This document shows positions 1 through 8,000 of a DNA stretch of 17,075 nucleotides, piece by piece. A model generated the notes under the pieces. The model made no database searches and was not told the DNA's origin. It was given only the letters and a program-made list of their open reading frames with translations. Source of the stretch: Hylemonella sp. UBA6679 (GTDB taxonomy: Bacteria; Pseudomonadota; Gammaproteobacteria; Burkholderiales; Burkholderiaceae_C); NCBI GenBank assembly GCA_002454975.1, contig DKJZ01000079.1:1-17075 (forward strand). The letters run 5' to 3'. The first letter of the stretch is position 1. Every line of letters starts with the position of its first letter. A program made the position numbers and the translations under genes.

Positions 1-330
1 GGCATCATCTGGCCCGACGCCATCGCGCCTTTCACCGTGGTGGTGTGCATGGTCAGCCCAGAGCGCAGCCCTGAGGTCAAGGCCGCAGGTGAGCAGCTTT
101 ACGCCGACCTGTTGGCAGCAGGCGTGGACGTGATCTTGGACGACCGCGGCGAGCGCCCCGGCGCCATGTTTGCCGATTGGGAGCTCATTGGTGTGCCGCA
201 CCGCGTGACCATTGGTGACCGCGCGCTCAAAGAAGGCCAGCTGGAGTACCAGCACCGCCGCGACGCTGCAGCCACCCGGGTGCCGCAAGGCGAGGCCTTG
301 GCATTTGTGCTGGGCCGCCTCAAAGCGTAA
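1..330 (+). CDS. proS: Prolyl-tRNA synthetase, C-terminal part (5' end outside window)
   Basis: This is the last 109 codons of prolyl-tRNA synthetase, which charges tRNA-Pro in the cytoplasm. The frame is open from base 1 and ends at TAA 328-330. The visible part is the anticodon-binding (HGTP) domain: it starts with the conserved GIIWPDAIAPF stretch, continues with a beta-strand/helix segment, and contains DDRGERPGAMFADWELIGVP, a hallmark of bacterial ProRS C-termini. The end, with EALAFVLGRL, is at the usual family position, so the 3' end looks intact. The catalytic core and editing domain lie upstream of the window. A 66-bp spacer without an obvious terminator separates it from the transglycosylase gene, so the two may be cotranscribed. 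ProRS identity is nearly certain from these motifs. Confidence 0.95.
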   Translation, partial: GIIWPDAIAPFTVVVCMVSPERSPEVKAAGEQLYADLLAAGVDVILDDRGERPGAMFADWELIGVPHRVTIGDRALKEGQLEYQHRRDAAATRVPQGEALAFVLGRLKA

Positions 331-396
331 TGCCCAGCGGGTTGGCGTGAGAAAGCGGCTGGCGCTGAAAGTGGCTGTTCAAGCACCCGCAAGGCC

Positions 397-1026
397 ATGA
401 AGCGTCGTGAGTTGACTGGTGTTTTAAGCCTCTGGCCCATGCTGAGCGGGCTTGGGCTGCTCTCATTTTCGGAGCAAGCCCAAGCTGGGCGCCAGCTGGA
501 AGAACCCCTGGCCGACGCCGTGCGCTCAGCCCTGAGTGCGGCCGTGAACAACGACGAGCCGCCCACCCCAGAGTTTGCCTCGGCCCAGGCGCAACAGCAG
601 TTTGAGGCTTGGCTCAACGCCATGGGCGAACGCTTGCAGCGCCAAAAACCCGATGCGCAGGTGCGCCTCGAGTTCCTCACCACCCTGTGGTACGAGAGCA
701 AACGTGCGGGCCTGGAGCCGTCGCTGGTGCTGGGGCTGGTTCAGGTGGAGAGCAATTTCCGCAAATTTGCGGTGTCAAGCGCAGGGGCTCGGGGGTACAT
801 GCAGGTCATGCCCTTTTGGGTGCGGCTCTTGGGAGACGCCGACCACAGCAAGCTCTTTCACCTGCAGACCAATCTGCGCTTTGGCTGTGTGATTTTGCGG
901 CACTACCTGGAGCGCGAGCGGGGCGATGTGTTCATGGCCCTGGGGCGCTACAACGGCTCGCGTGGCAAGGCCGAGTACCCGCGGGCTGTGCTGGCGGCGC
1001 AGCGCCGCTGGCAGCACCGAGACTGA
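397..1026 (+). CDS. Small secreted lytic transglycosylase (SLT domain)
   Basis: The 209-residue product is probably a periplasmic lytic transglycosylase that cleaves the MurNAc-GlcNAc bond of peptidoglycan with formation of anhydromuropeptides. Residues 1-30 resemble a signal peptide: basic start, hydrophobic core, and a probable signal-peptidase site after AQA. The SLT catalytic domain covers about residues 85-205. It has the catalytic glutamate E118 in VQVESNF, followed by the family motif SSAGARGYMQVMP (127-139) and the late ALGRYNGS motif (181-188). No LysM or other wall-binding domain is present, so it is smaller than Slt70 or MltD. The ATG at 397 has only a weak AAGG upstream. It follows proS by 66 bp and converges with grxD. 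The fold call is strong; the exact subfamily (MltC/Slt-like) is unsettled. Confidence 0.88.
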   Translation: MKRRELTGVLSLWPMLSGLGLLSFSEQAQAGRQLEEPLADAVRSALSAAVNNDEPPTPEFASAQAQQQFEAWLNAMGERLQRQKPDAQVRLEFLTTLWYESKRAGLEPSLVLGLVQVESNFRKFAVSSAGARGYMQVMPFWVRLLGDADHSKLFHLQTNLRFGCVILRHYLERERGDVFMALGRYNGSRGKAEYPRAVLAAQRRWQHRD

Positions 1027-1036
1027 AACAGCGGTC

Positions 1037-1357
1037 TTACTCGCCGGTGCCCAGCACTTGCTTGAGCTCGCCGGACTCGAACATTTCCATCATGATGTCC
1101 GAGCCACCAATGAACTCGCCCTTGACATAAAGCTGGGGGATGGTGGGCCAGTTGCTGTATTCCTTGATGCCCTGACGAATGTCTTGGTCGTCCAGCACGT
1201 TGACGGTTTTGACGTTTTTGGTGTCCACGCCGCAGGCTTTGAGCACCTGAATGGCACGACCCGAAAAACCGCACATGGGGAAGCTGGCGTTGCCCTTCAT
1301 GAACAGAAGGATGTCGTTGGTTTTGACGAGTTCGTCGATGCGTTGTTGTGCGTCCAT
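1037..1357 (-). CDS. grxD: Monothiol glutaredoxin, Grx4/GrxD type
   Basis: The 106-residue protein is a CGFS-type monothiol glutaredoxin. In this family a glutathione-ligated 2Fe-2S cluster is held between two monomers, or with a BolA partner, and passed on in Fe-S assembly. The active-site motif MCGFSGR has its cysteine at residue 29; K21 in FMKG and the later WPTIPQLYVKGEFIGGSD segment (glutathione-binding TIP and GG loop) are present. The start at 1357 is chosen because it gives the normal family length and has a good AAGGA ribosome site about 9 nt upstream; the frame remains open to 1465, but that would give an unlikely 36-residue extension overlapping prmC. It is the last gene of the hemA-prfA-prmC-grxD operon, 31 bp after prmC. 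Confidence 0.95.
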   Translation of the reverse strand: MDAQQRIDELVKTNDILLFMKGNASFPMCGFSGRAIQVLKACGVDTKNVKTVNVLDDQDIRQGIKEYSNWPTIPQLYVKGEFIGGSDIMMEMFESGELKQVLGTGE

Positions 1358-1388
1358 GGCAATGTCCTTAGAAATATGCTGTGCGTGA

Positions 1389-2216
1389 TTATGGCAATTT
1401 GGGCCATTGCCCGCCGCTGCAGCGTGCAATGCCAGCAAGATCAGGGCGGCTTTGTACCTGCACAAAGCCTGCTTTTTGCAGCAAAACGCACACCGCAGGG
1501 GCCTGGTCGTGGCCGTGTTCCAACAGCAACCAGCCGCCAGGCGACAGCCGGGAGCTGGCTTGTTCGATGATTTGGCGCAGGTCGTGCAAGCCGTCCAGCC
1601 CCGAGACCAGCGCGTGCAGGGGCTCGTGGTGCAGGTGGCTCAGGTGCGGGTCGCCCGCAGCAATGTAGGGCGGGTTGGCCACCATCAGGTCAAAGCGTTG
1701 GTTTACACCGGCCAGCCAATGGCCGTGGCGAAACGTGACCTCCAGGCCCAGGCGCTGCGCGTTGGTGCGGGCCACATCCAGCGATTCTGGGCTCATGTCG
1801 ATGGCGCTGACATGGGCCAGCGGCCGGTGTTTTTTCAAGGCCAAGGCAATGGCCCCGCTGCCTGTGCCCAGGTCAACCACTTGAGCCGCTTGCGCTGGGG
1901 TGATGGTTTGAAGCGCCCATTCCACCAGAATTTCGGTGTCCGGGCGGGGGTCGAGCACGCGCACATCCACCCGCAGGTTCAGGCCAAAAAACTCTTTTTC
2001 GCCGGTGATGTAGGCCACAGGCTCCTGGTTCAGGCGTCGCGTCACCAGAGCCTGAAAACGGCTCACCTCCTGCGCAGTGAGCAAGTCGCCGCTGTGCATG
2101 GCCAACCAGGCCCGGTCGTGGACGGAGTGCTCCAGCGCAAACAGCATGAGCATTTGCGCATCAAGACGCGCCAGGCCTTGCGCCACGGCTTGTTGCAGGG
2201 TGTATTCAAGAATCAT
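1389..2216 (-). CDS. prmC: Peptide chain release factor N5-glutamine methyltransferase
   Basis: PrmC (HemK) methylates the glutamine of the GGQ motif of RF1 and RF2 with S-adenosylmethionine, improving peptide release. The 275-residue length is typical. An N-terminal helical domain (about 1-75) recognises the release factor. The Rossmann methyltransferase domain has motif I VVDLGTGSGAI (113-123), the acidic residue D140 that binds the SAM ribose, and the catalytic NPPY at 181-184, which holds the substrate glutamine. RPDTE at 91-95 is also a family motif. The start ATG at 2216 lies 12 bp after the prfA stop, so substrate protein and modifying enzyme are tightly co-expressed. Identity is secure. 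Confidence 0.97.
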   Translation of the reverse strand: MILEYTLQQAVAQGLARLDAQMLMLFALEHSVHDRAWLAMHSGDLLTAQEVSRFQALVTRRLNQEPVAYITGEKEFFGLNLRVDVRVLDPRPDTEILVEWALQTITPAQAAQVVDLGTGSGAIALALKKHRPLAHVSAIDMSPESLDVARTNAQRLGLEVTFRHGHWLAGVNQRFDLMVANPPYIAAGDPHLSHLHHEPLHALVSGLDGLHDLRQIIEQASSRLSPGGWLLLEHGHDQAPAVCVLLQKAGFVQVQSRPDLAGIARCSGGQWPKLP

Positions 2217-2228
2217 GGGGTGTTGGGC

Positions 2229-3311
2229 TTACTGACCTACTTCGAGTTCGGCCAGTTGCTCAGCTTCTTGAGCGCTGCGCAGCGCGCCCACCACCTCGTC
2301 GAGGTCGCCCTCCATGATGAAGCTCAGTTTGTAGAGCGTGAGGTTGATGCGGTGGTCGGTCATGCGCCCCTGCGGGAAGTTGTAGGTGCGGATGCGGTCG
2401 CTGCGGTCGCCGCTGCCCACCAGGCCTTTGCGCAGGGCAGCTTCTTTGGCCGCGCGTTCGCTGCGCTCTTTTTCTTGAATGCGTGCTTGCAGCACTTGCA
2501 AGGCCTTGGCTTTGTTGCTGTGCTGGCTGCGCCCGTCTTGGCACTCGGCCACGATGCCGGTGGGCAGGTGCACCACCCGCACAGCCGAGTCGGTTTTGTT
2601 GATGTGCTGCCCCCCCGCGCCACTGGCGCGGAAGGTGTCGATGCGCAAGTCCGCCGGGTTGAGCTTGATGGCTTCGGCCTCATCGGGCTCAGGCATCACC
2701 GCCACCGTGCAGGCGCTGGTGTGGATGCGGCCCTGGGTTTCGGTGGCGGGCACGCGTTGCACCCGGTGGCCGCCCGACTCGAACTTGAGGTCGCCGTACA
2801 CCCGCTCGCCCTCCATGCGCAGCACCACTTCTTTGTAGCCGCCCAGCTCACCTTGGGCCTCGCTCACCAGCTCGGTGCGCCAGCCGCGCCGCTCGGCATA
2901 GCGGGTGTACATGCGCAACAAATCACCCGCAAACAAGGCCGATTCGTCGCCGCCGGTGCCCGCGCGTATTTCCACAAACGCGTTGCGCGCGTCGTCCGGG
3001 TCTTTGGGCAGCAGCAAGCGCTGCAACTCGTCTTCCAGCTTGAGGAGCTCAGCCTGGCAGGAGGCCAGCTCTTCTTGCGCCATCTCGCGCATGTCGGGGT
3101 CGAGCAGCATGTCTTGCGCGTTGTGCGCGTTGCGCTCGGTGTCTAAAAAGCGTGCGTAGCGCCCGGCAACTTGCGTGACTTCGGCGTGCTCGCGCGAGAG
3201 GGCCAAAAACTGCGTCATGTCGGCCATGATGTCCTCACGCGAGAGCAAGAACTCCAGCTCTTGCAGGCGCAAAGCGTATTTGTCGAGTTGCTGTCGCAAA
3301 AAGGGTTTCAT
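2229..3311 (-). CDS. prfA: Peptide chain release factor 1
   Basis: RF1 recognises UAA and UAG stop codons in the ribosomal A site and triggers hydrolysis of peptidyl-tRNA. The 360-residue length matches the family. The codon-reading tripeptide PAT is at 188-190 inside GGHRVQRVPATETQGRIHTS, and this PxT form separates RF1 from RF2 (SPF). The catalytic GGQ is at 233-235 within ASGAGGQHINKTDSAVR, the glutamine that PrmC would methylate. Domain 1 (about 1-100) is helical. There is no programmed frameshift, as expected for RF1. The ATG at 3311 has no clear Shine-Dalgarno sequence. It sits 105 bp downstream of hemA, the largest gap in this operon, and prmC follows after 12 bp. Confidence 0.98.
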   Translation of the reverse strand: MKPFLRQQLDKYALRLQELEFLLSREDIMADMTQFLALSREHAEVTQVAGRYARFLDTERNAHNAQDMLLDPDMREMAQEELASCQAELLKLEDELQRLLLPKDPDDARNAFVEIRAGTGGDESALFAGDLLRMYTRYAERRGWRTELVSEAQGELGGYKEVVLRMEGERVYGDLKFESGGHRVQRVPATETQGRIHTSACTVAVMPEPDEAEAIKLNPADLRIDTFRASGAGGQHINKTDSAVRVVHLPTGIVAECQDGRSQHSNKAKALQVLQARIQEKERSERAAKEAALRKGLVGSGDRSDRIRTYNFPQGRMTDHRINLTLYKLSFIMEGDLDEVVGALRSAQEAEQLAELEVGQ

Positions 3312-3416
3312 GTCTGGCGGATGAAGGAAGTGGGCTGAAGTTAGCCGGAGCAGGGCTTTTTTTTGCCCCTGGGCCAGGCTCTGTGGGCCTGTTGCGCTAT
3401 CAAAATAAGAGCGCTG
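3312..3416. repeat. prfA-hemA spacer with repeat-like palindrome
   Basis: No gene is visible in this 105-bp spacer. It holds an inverted repeat GCGCT (3394-3398) / AGCGC (3410-3414) with an 11-nt A/T-rich loop and outer GTT/AAC bases, the latter touching the hemA stop region. The look of this element, including the sequence CTATCAAAATA, resembles short dispersed repeats I recall between genes of Comamonadaceae; membership is from memory and unverified. A second feature is GGGC, eight T, GCCC around 3354-3366. Neither has the T tract expected of an intrinsic terminator on the hemA strand, so read-through into prfA is likely. Confidence 0.4.
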
Positions 3417-4676
3417 CTAACGTTCTTTGCGTAAAAAGAAGTGCTGGATGGCCTCGGAGGCCTGGGCGCGGGCTTGCTGGTCACCGGCTTGGAGTTCGGC
3501 CATGGCGCCGTGCAGCATTTTTTGCGTCAAACCGCGGCTCAAGGCCTCGAGCACGGCGTCGACCGACTCGCCTTTGGCCAGCAGCTTGCGGGCTCGGGCG
3601 ATTTCTGCCGAGCGCCAGTCTTCGGCCTGGGCGTGCAGTTGTTTGATCAAAGGCACATTGGCGCGCTGGTCCATCCAGTGCAAGAAGCTTTGCACGCCCG
3701 CGTCAATGATGACCTCGGCTTGGGCCACAGCCGCCTGGCGGTTGGCTTGGCCGGTTTGCACCACCGCGGCCAAGTCGTCCACGGTGTAGAGGTAAACGTC
3801 GGAGAGCGCCTGAACTTCTGGCTCAATGTCACGCGGCACGGCCAGATCCACCATGAACATGGGGCGGTGCCGGCGCCGCTTGAGCGCGCGTTCCACCGCG
3901 CCCAGGCCAATCAGCGGCAGGGTGCTGGCGGTGCAGCTGATGACAGCGTCAAATTCATGCAAACGCTCGGGCAGGTCGGCCAAGCGCATGACTTGGGCGC
4001 CAAACCGAGAAGCCAGCTTTTCGCCGCGGTCCAAGGAGCGGTTGGCAATGGCCATGCCCACTGGGTTTTTGGCAGCAAAGTGGGTGGCGGCCAGCTCAAT
4101 CATTTCGCCAGCGCCCACAAACAAGATGCGTATTTTTTGCAGGTCTTCAAACAGCTGGCTGGCCAGCCTGACCGAAGCGGCTGCCATGCTGATGGAGTGC
4201 GCGCCAATTTCTGTGGCCGTGCGCACCTCTTTGGCCACAGCAAACGAACGCTGAAACAACTGGTTGAGGGTCGAGCCCAGGGCGCCAGCTTCTTCGGCGG
4301 CACGCACCGCGTCTTTCATTTGGCCCAGAATCTGCGCCTCGCCCAGCACCATGCTGTCCAAACCACTGGCCACACGGAAGGCGTGACGCGCCACTTGGGC
4401 GTCTTGCAGCGTGTAAGCGTGGGTTGTGAGCTCGGGCAGGGCCACACCACCGCTTTGCGCCAGCCAGTGCAGGGTGGGCTGGATGTCGAGCTGCTCGGAG
4501 GCGCAGTAAATCTCGGTGCGGTTGCAAGTGGAGATGATGGCTGCTTCGGGCGAGCTGCTGAACGTGCTGCGCAAGCCGTGCAGGGTGGGGCCAATTTTGT
4601 CAATGGCAAAAGCGAACCGGCCGCGTAAATCGACGGGAGCCGTGTTGTGGTTGATGCCTAATGCCCAAACTGCCAT
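3417..4676 (-). CDS. hemA: Glutamyl-tRNA reductase
   Basis: HemA reduces glutamyl-tRNA(Glu) to glutamate-1-semialdehyde with NADPH, the committed step of the C5 pathway to 5-aminolevulinate, heme and related tetrapyrroles. The 419 residues are a normal length. The N-terminus ALGINHNTAPVDLR is the family signature, the catalytic cysteine is C51 in ISTCNRTEIY, the GLDSMVLGEAQILGQ block lies at 105-119, and the NADPH-binding loop FVGAGEM is at 186-192. A C-terminal dimerisation helix region follows. The family N-terminus begins right at ATG 4676, so the start is reliable. A TATAAT lies only 6 nt upstream, which implies a nearly leaderless transcript. It heads the minus-strand operon and diverges from the small membrane gene at 4702. 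The stop is TAG. Confidence 0.98.
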   Translation of the reverse strand: MAVWALGINHNTAPVDLRGRFAFAIDKIGPTLHGLRSTFSSSPEAAIISTCNRTEIYCASEQLDIQPTLHWLAQSGGVALPELTTHAYTLQDAQVARHAFRVASGLDSMVLGEAQILGQMKDAVRAAEEAGALGSTLNQLFQRSFAVAKEVRTATEIGAHSISMAAASVRLASQLFEDLQKIRILFVGAGEMIELAATHFAAKNPVGMAIANRSLDRGEKLASRFGAQVMRLADLPERLHEFDAVISCTASTLPLIGLGAVERALKRRRHRPMFMVDLAVPRDIEPEVQALSDVYLYTVDDLAAVVQTGQANRQAAVAQAEVIIDAGVQSFLHWMDQRANVPLIKQLHAQAEDWRSAEIARARKLLAKGESVDAVLEALSRGLTQKMLHGAMAELQAGDQQARAQASEAIQHFFLRKER

Positions 4677-4682
4677 GGTCAG

Positions 4683-4688
4683 ATTATA
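4683..4688 (-). promoter_or_regulatory. Consensus -10 box of hemA operon
   Basis: On the minus strand these bases read TATAAT, a perfect sigma-70 -10 hexamer, followed by 6 nt (CTGACC) and the hemA ATG at 4676. Transcription would begin at or within a base or two of the start codon, giving a leaderless or almost leaderless message. A CTGACA resembling a -35 box is present but with a short 14-nt spacer, so the -35 assignment is weak. Confidence 0.5.
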
Positions 4689-4690
4689 AA
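4685..4690 (+). promoter_or_regulatory. Possible -10 box (TATAAA) for membrane gene
   Basis: TATAAA on the plus strand overlaps the hemA -10 box by four bases. It ends 11 nt before the ATG at 4702, so the predicted transcript would have a leader of only about 4-6 nt. No convincing -35 box is seen at 16-18 nt upstream, inside hemA. The run GGGG just before the ATG is too close to act as a normal ribosome site. Confidence 0.35.
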
Positions 4691-4701
4691 ATTGTGGGGC
4701 A

Positions 4702-4983
4702 ATGTCAGCTGCCGCCCTTTGGATTCACCTGTTAAATCTGGCTTTTCCAGCTGGGTTGACAACGGTGTGTCTAGTTATGTTGACACCTATTCTGGTGCAA
4801 AAACCCCGTTCTGCCTACCGTTTTTGGCTTCAAGCCCTGATTATTTTTGCCGTGGGCTTGATTTCCCTCGTGGCCGGGCTGTTGTTTTGGGGTCAAGATG
4901 GCAAGATGTGGACTTACGCTGGCATGGTGCTTGCCATGGGTTTGTCGCAGGCCACGTGGGTTCACAGACTGCGTCGGGCCTGA
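4702..4983 (+). CDS. Small three-helix membrane protein, unknown function
   Basis: The 93-residue product is not a family I can name. It has three hydrophobic stretches at about residues 6-30, 41-63 and 69-87, separated by a short basic loop (KPRSAYR, 34-40) and a polar turn (GQDGK, 64-68), and ends in a basic tail HRLRRA. It is therefore probably an inner-membrane protein with a cytoplasmic basic C-terminus. The ATG at 4702 is chosen because it begins the hydrophobic protein directly and is the only start compatible with the 25-bp spacer to hemA. It precedes the DUF3683 oxidoreductase by 103 bp, on the same strand. Coding reality is supported by a clean membrane-protein composition. A role as membrane anchor or partner of the next gene is inference only. 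Confidence 0.7.
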   Translation: MSAAALWIHLLNLAFPAGLTTVCLVMLTPILVQKPRSAYRFWLQALIIFAVGLISLVAGLLFWGQDGKMWTYAGMVLAMGLSQATWVHRLRRA

Positions 4984-5010
4984 GCGGTCGGTTGGCTAAC
5001 CCGCAAACAG

Positions 5011-5039
5011 TTCACGTGAATGCTGCGCTGCAGTAAAAT
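5011..5039 (+). promoter_or_regulatory. Putative sigma-70 promoter of DUF3683 gene
   Basis: TTCACG (5011-5016, four of six consensus bases) and TAAAAT (5034-5039, five of six) are separated by exactly 17 bp. Transcription would start near 5046 and leave a leader of about 40 nt before the ATG at 5087. The -35 box lies in a perfect 10-bp palindrome, TTCACGTGAA (5011-5020), a possible repressor or activator site. Confidence 0.5.
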
Positions 5040-5059
5040 CTTGCCTCAGCCGCGTATCC

Positions 5060-5079
5060 CCTGAAGGCTGACTTTCAGG
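5060..5079 (+). other. Leader hairpin over the ribosome site
   Basis: CCTGAA (5060-5065) can pair with TTCAGG (5074-5079), leaving an 8-nt loop. The 3' arm contains the only Shine-Dalgarno-like bases (AGG) upstream of the ATG at 5087, so folding could lower translation of the DUF3683 gene. The stem is short, so this is tentative. Confidence 0.3.
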
Positions 5080-5086
5080 TCTTCTC

Positions 5087-8000
5087 ATGAACGCTCCTAT
5101 CCCGTTTGATCTCTTGGTGAAAAGCCCCGATGCGGGCCATGCGAACGAACGCATCCGCGAGATTCCTTACAACTACACGTCTTTTTCCGACCGCGAAATC
5201 GTCATTCGCCTGCTTGGGGAACCCTCTTGGAACCTGCTCAACCAGTTGCGCGGTGAGCGACGTACCGGGCGTTCGGCCCGCATGCTCTACGAGGTGCTGG
5301 GTGACATTTGGGTGGTGCAGCGCAACCCTTATTTGCAAGACGATCTGCTCGACAACCCCGCGCGTCGCGACATGTTGGTGGAGGCTTTGCGCCACCGCCT
5401 GAGCGAAGTTGAAAAACGTCGCACCCCCCAAGCAGACGCCGAGCGCGATGTCTGGGTGGGCGAGCTGCTGCAAGCGGCCAGCAAGGCTGTGGCCTCGTTT
5501 GACGAAAGCTTCAAGGCCATGGGCCAGTTGCGGCGCAAAACCGCCAAGACCCTGGGGCGGTTAACGGCCAAAGACAACATCAAATTCGACGGCTTGAGCC
5601 GCGTGGCCCATGTGACGGATGCCACCGACTGGCGCGTGGAATACCCCTTTGTGGTGCTCACGCCCGACTCCGAGGCCGAAATGGCTGGGCTGGTCAAGGG
5701 CTGCATTGAGCTGGGGCTGACCATCATCCCGCGTGGGGGTGGCACAGGCTACACCGGCGGCGCTGTGCCGCTGACCTGGAAGAGCGCGGTCATCAACACC
5801 GAAAAGCTCGAAGCCATGACCGAGGTGGAGCTTGTCAGCTTGCCTGGCTTGGACAAGCCAGTGGCCACCATCTGGAGCGAAGCGGGCGTGGTCACGCAGC
5901 GCGTGGCCGATGCGGCCGAGCGCGGCGGCCATGTGTTTGCGGTGGACCCCACCAGTGCCGAGGCTTCGTGCGTGGGCGGCAACATCGCCATGAACGCCGG
6001 CGGTAAAAAAGCCGTGCTGTGGGGCACCGCGCTGGACAACCTGGCGAGCTGGCGCATGGTCACACCAGACGCGCAGTGGCTCGAGGTGGTGCGTCTCAAC
6101 CATAACCTGGGCAAGATCCACGACGCTGAGCTGGCCAGCTTTGAGCTGCACTATTACCAAGCCGACGGCAAAACGCCCATTCGCACCGAGCGCTTGGACA
6201 TTCCTGGTCCGTCTTTCCGCAAAGAAGGCTTGGGTAAAGACGTGACTGACAAGTTTTTGAGCGGTTTGCCCGGCATACAAAAAGAAGGCTGCGACGGCCT
6301 GATCACCAGCGCGCGCTGGGTGGTGCACCGCATGCCGGTGCACACCCGCACGGTGTGCCTGGAGTTTTTTGGCAATGCCAAAGACGCGGTGCCCAGCATC
6401 GTGGAAATCAAAGACTTCATGTTTGCCGAGCAAAAGCGCAGCGGCGTGCTGCTGGCCGGCCTGGAGCACCTGGACGACCGCTATTTGAAAGCGGTGGGTT
6501 ACGCCACCAAATCCAAGCGCGGCGCCGACCCCAAGGCCTCGTCGAGCCTGCCCAAGATGGTGTTGATTGGCGACATCGTGGGTGATGACGCCGACGATGT
6601 GGCCCGCGTCACCAGCGAGGTGGTGCGCATTGCCAACTCGCGCAGTGGCGAGGGCTTTGTGGCCATCAGCGCCGATGCGCGCAAAAAATTCTGGCTGGAC
6701 CGCAAACGCACCGCTGCCATCAGCAAGCACACCAACGCCTTCAAAATCAACGAAGACGTGGTGATCCCGCTGCCCCGCATGGCCGAGTACACCGACGGCA
6801 TCGAGCGCATCAACATCGAGCTCAGCCTGCGCAACAAGCTCAAGCTGTGCGACGACTTGCTGGCGTTTTTCACCCAGGGCAACCTGCCCTTGGGCAAGCA
6901 AGACGACGCGGTGGACATTGCCTCGGCCGACCTGCTCGAAGACCGCGTGACCCAGGCCATCACCCTGGTGCAAGAGGTGCGCACCGAATGGCAGACCTGG
7001 CTCGACCAGGTGGAAGTGCTGTTCCCTCAGCTGCAAGACCACACCCTGCGTGCGAGCTGGAAAACCCAGATACGCCCAGGTTTGCAAGGCATCTTCACGG
7101 GCTCGGCGTTTGAGCCGATCTTGAAGGGCTGCAACGACATCCACCAACGCGTGCTCAAGGGCCGCGTGTGGGTGGCGCTGCACATGCACGCCGGCGACGG
7201 CAATGTGCACACCAACATCCCGGTCAACAGCGATGACTACGAGATGCTGCAAGCCGCGCACGGTGCGGTCAAACGCATCATGGCGTTGGCACGCAGCCTG
7301 GACGGCGTGATCTCCGGCGAGCACGGCATCGGCATCACCAAACTTGAGTTTTTGACCGACGCCGAACTCCAACCCTTTGCCGATTACAAGCAACGCATCG
7401 ACCCCGAAGGTCGCTTCAACAAAGGTAAGTTGCTGCGTTCACCCAATGAAGGTTTCACTGCTCGGCCGCCCGAAGGTGAAACACCAGGTGGGCAGGGAGG
7501 ACGCGCCAGTGCCGAGCGTGGGGGCCTCATCCAGGCGGATTTAACCAACGCTTACACCCCCAGCTTTGGCCTGATGGGCCACGAGTCGCTCATCATGCAG
7601 CAGTCCGACATCGGCGCGATTGCCGATTCGGTCAAAGACTGCTTGCGTTGCGGCAAGTGCAAACCCGTGTGCGCCACCCACGTGCCGCGCGCCAACTTGC
7701 TCTACAGCCCACGCAACAAAATTTTGGCCACCTCGCTCTTGGTCGAAGCGTTCTTGTACGAAGAACAAACCCGCCGCGGCATCTCCATCAAACACTGGGA
7801 AGAGTTCGAAGACGTGGCCGACCACTGCACGGTGTGCCACAAATGCGCCAGCCCTTGCCCGGTCAAGATCGACTTTGGCGATGTGTCCATGAACATGCGC
7901 AACCTGTTGCGCAAAATGGGCCAGAAGTCTTTCCGCCCAGGCAATGCTGCGGCCATGTTCTTTTTGAATGCCACCAACCCGCAAACCATCAAGGCCATGC

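Noticed and set aside
1358..1465. N-terminal extension of grxD to an upstream ATG
   Set aside because: It would overlap prmC and add 36 residues outside the normal glutaredoxin length; the start at 1357 has a good ribosome site.
1407..3146. A 579-codon open frame on the plus strand over prmC and prfA
   Set aside because: It is antisense to two certain genes, is rich in His/Gln/Ala/Val as expected from mirrored GC-rich codons, and has no recognisable domain.
3354..3371. Intrinsic terminator (GGGC, eight T, GCCC) before prfA
   Set aside because: The T run is in the loop, the stem is only four pairs, and no T tract follows on either strand.
3441..4628. A 395-codon open frame antisense to hemA
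   Set aside because: No motifs, and hemA on the other strand is certain.
5561..7393. A 610-codon open frame on the minus strand inside the DUF3683 gene
   Set aside because: It is a shadow of a long GC-rich gene with no domain or ribosome site; composition is typical of antisense frames.
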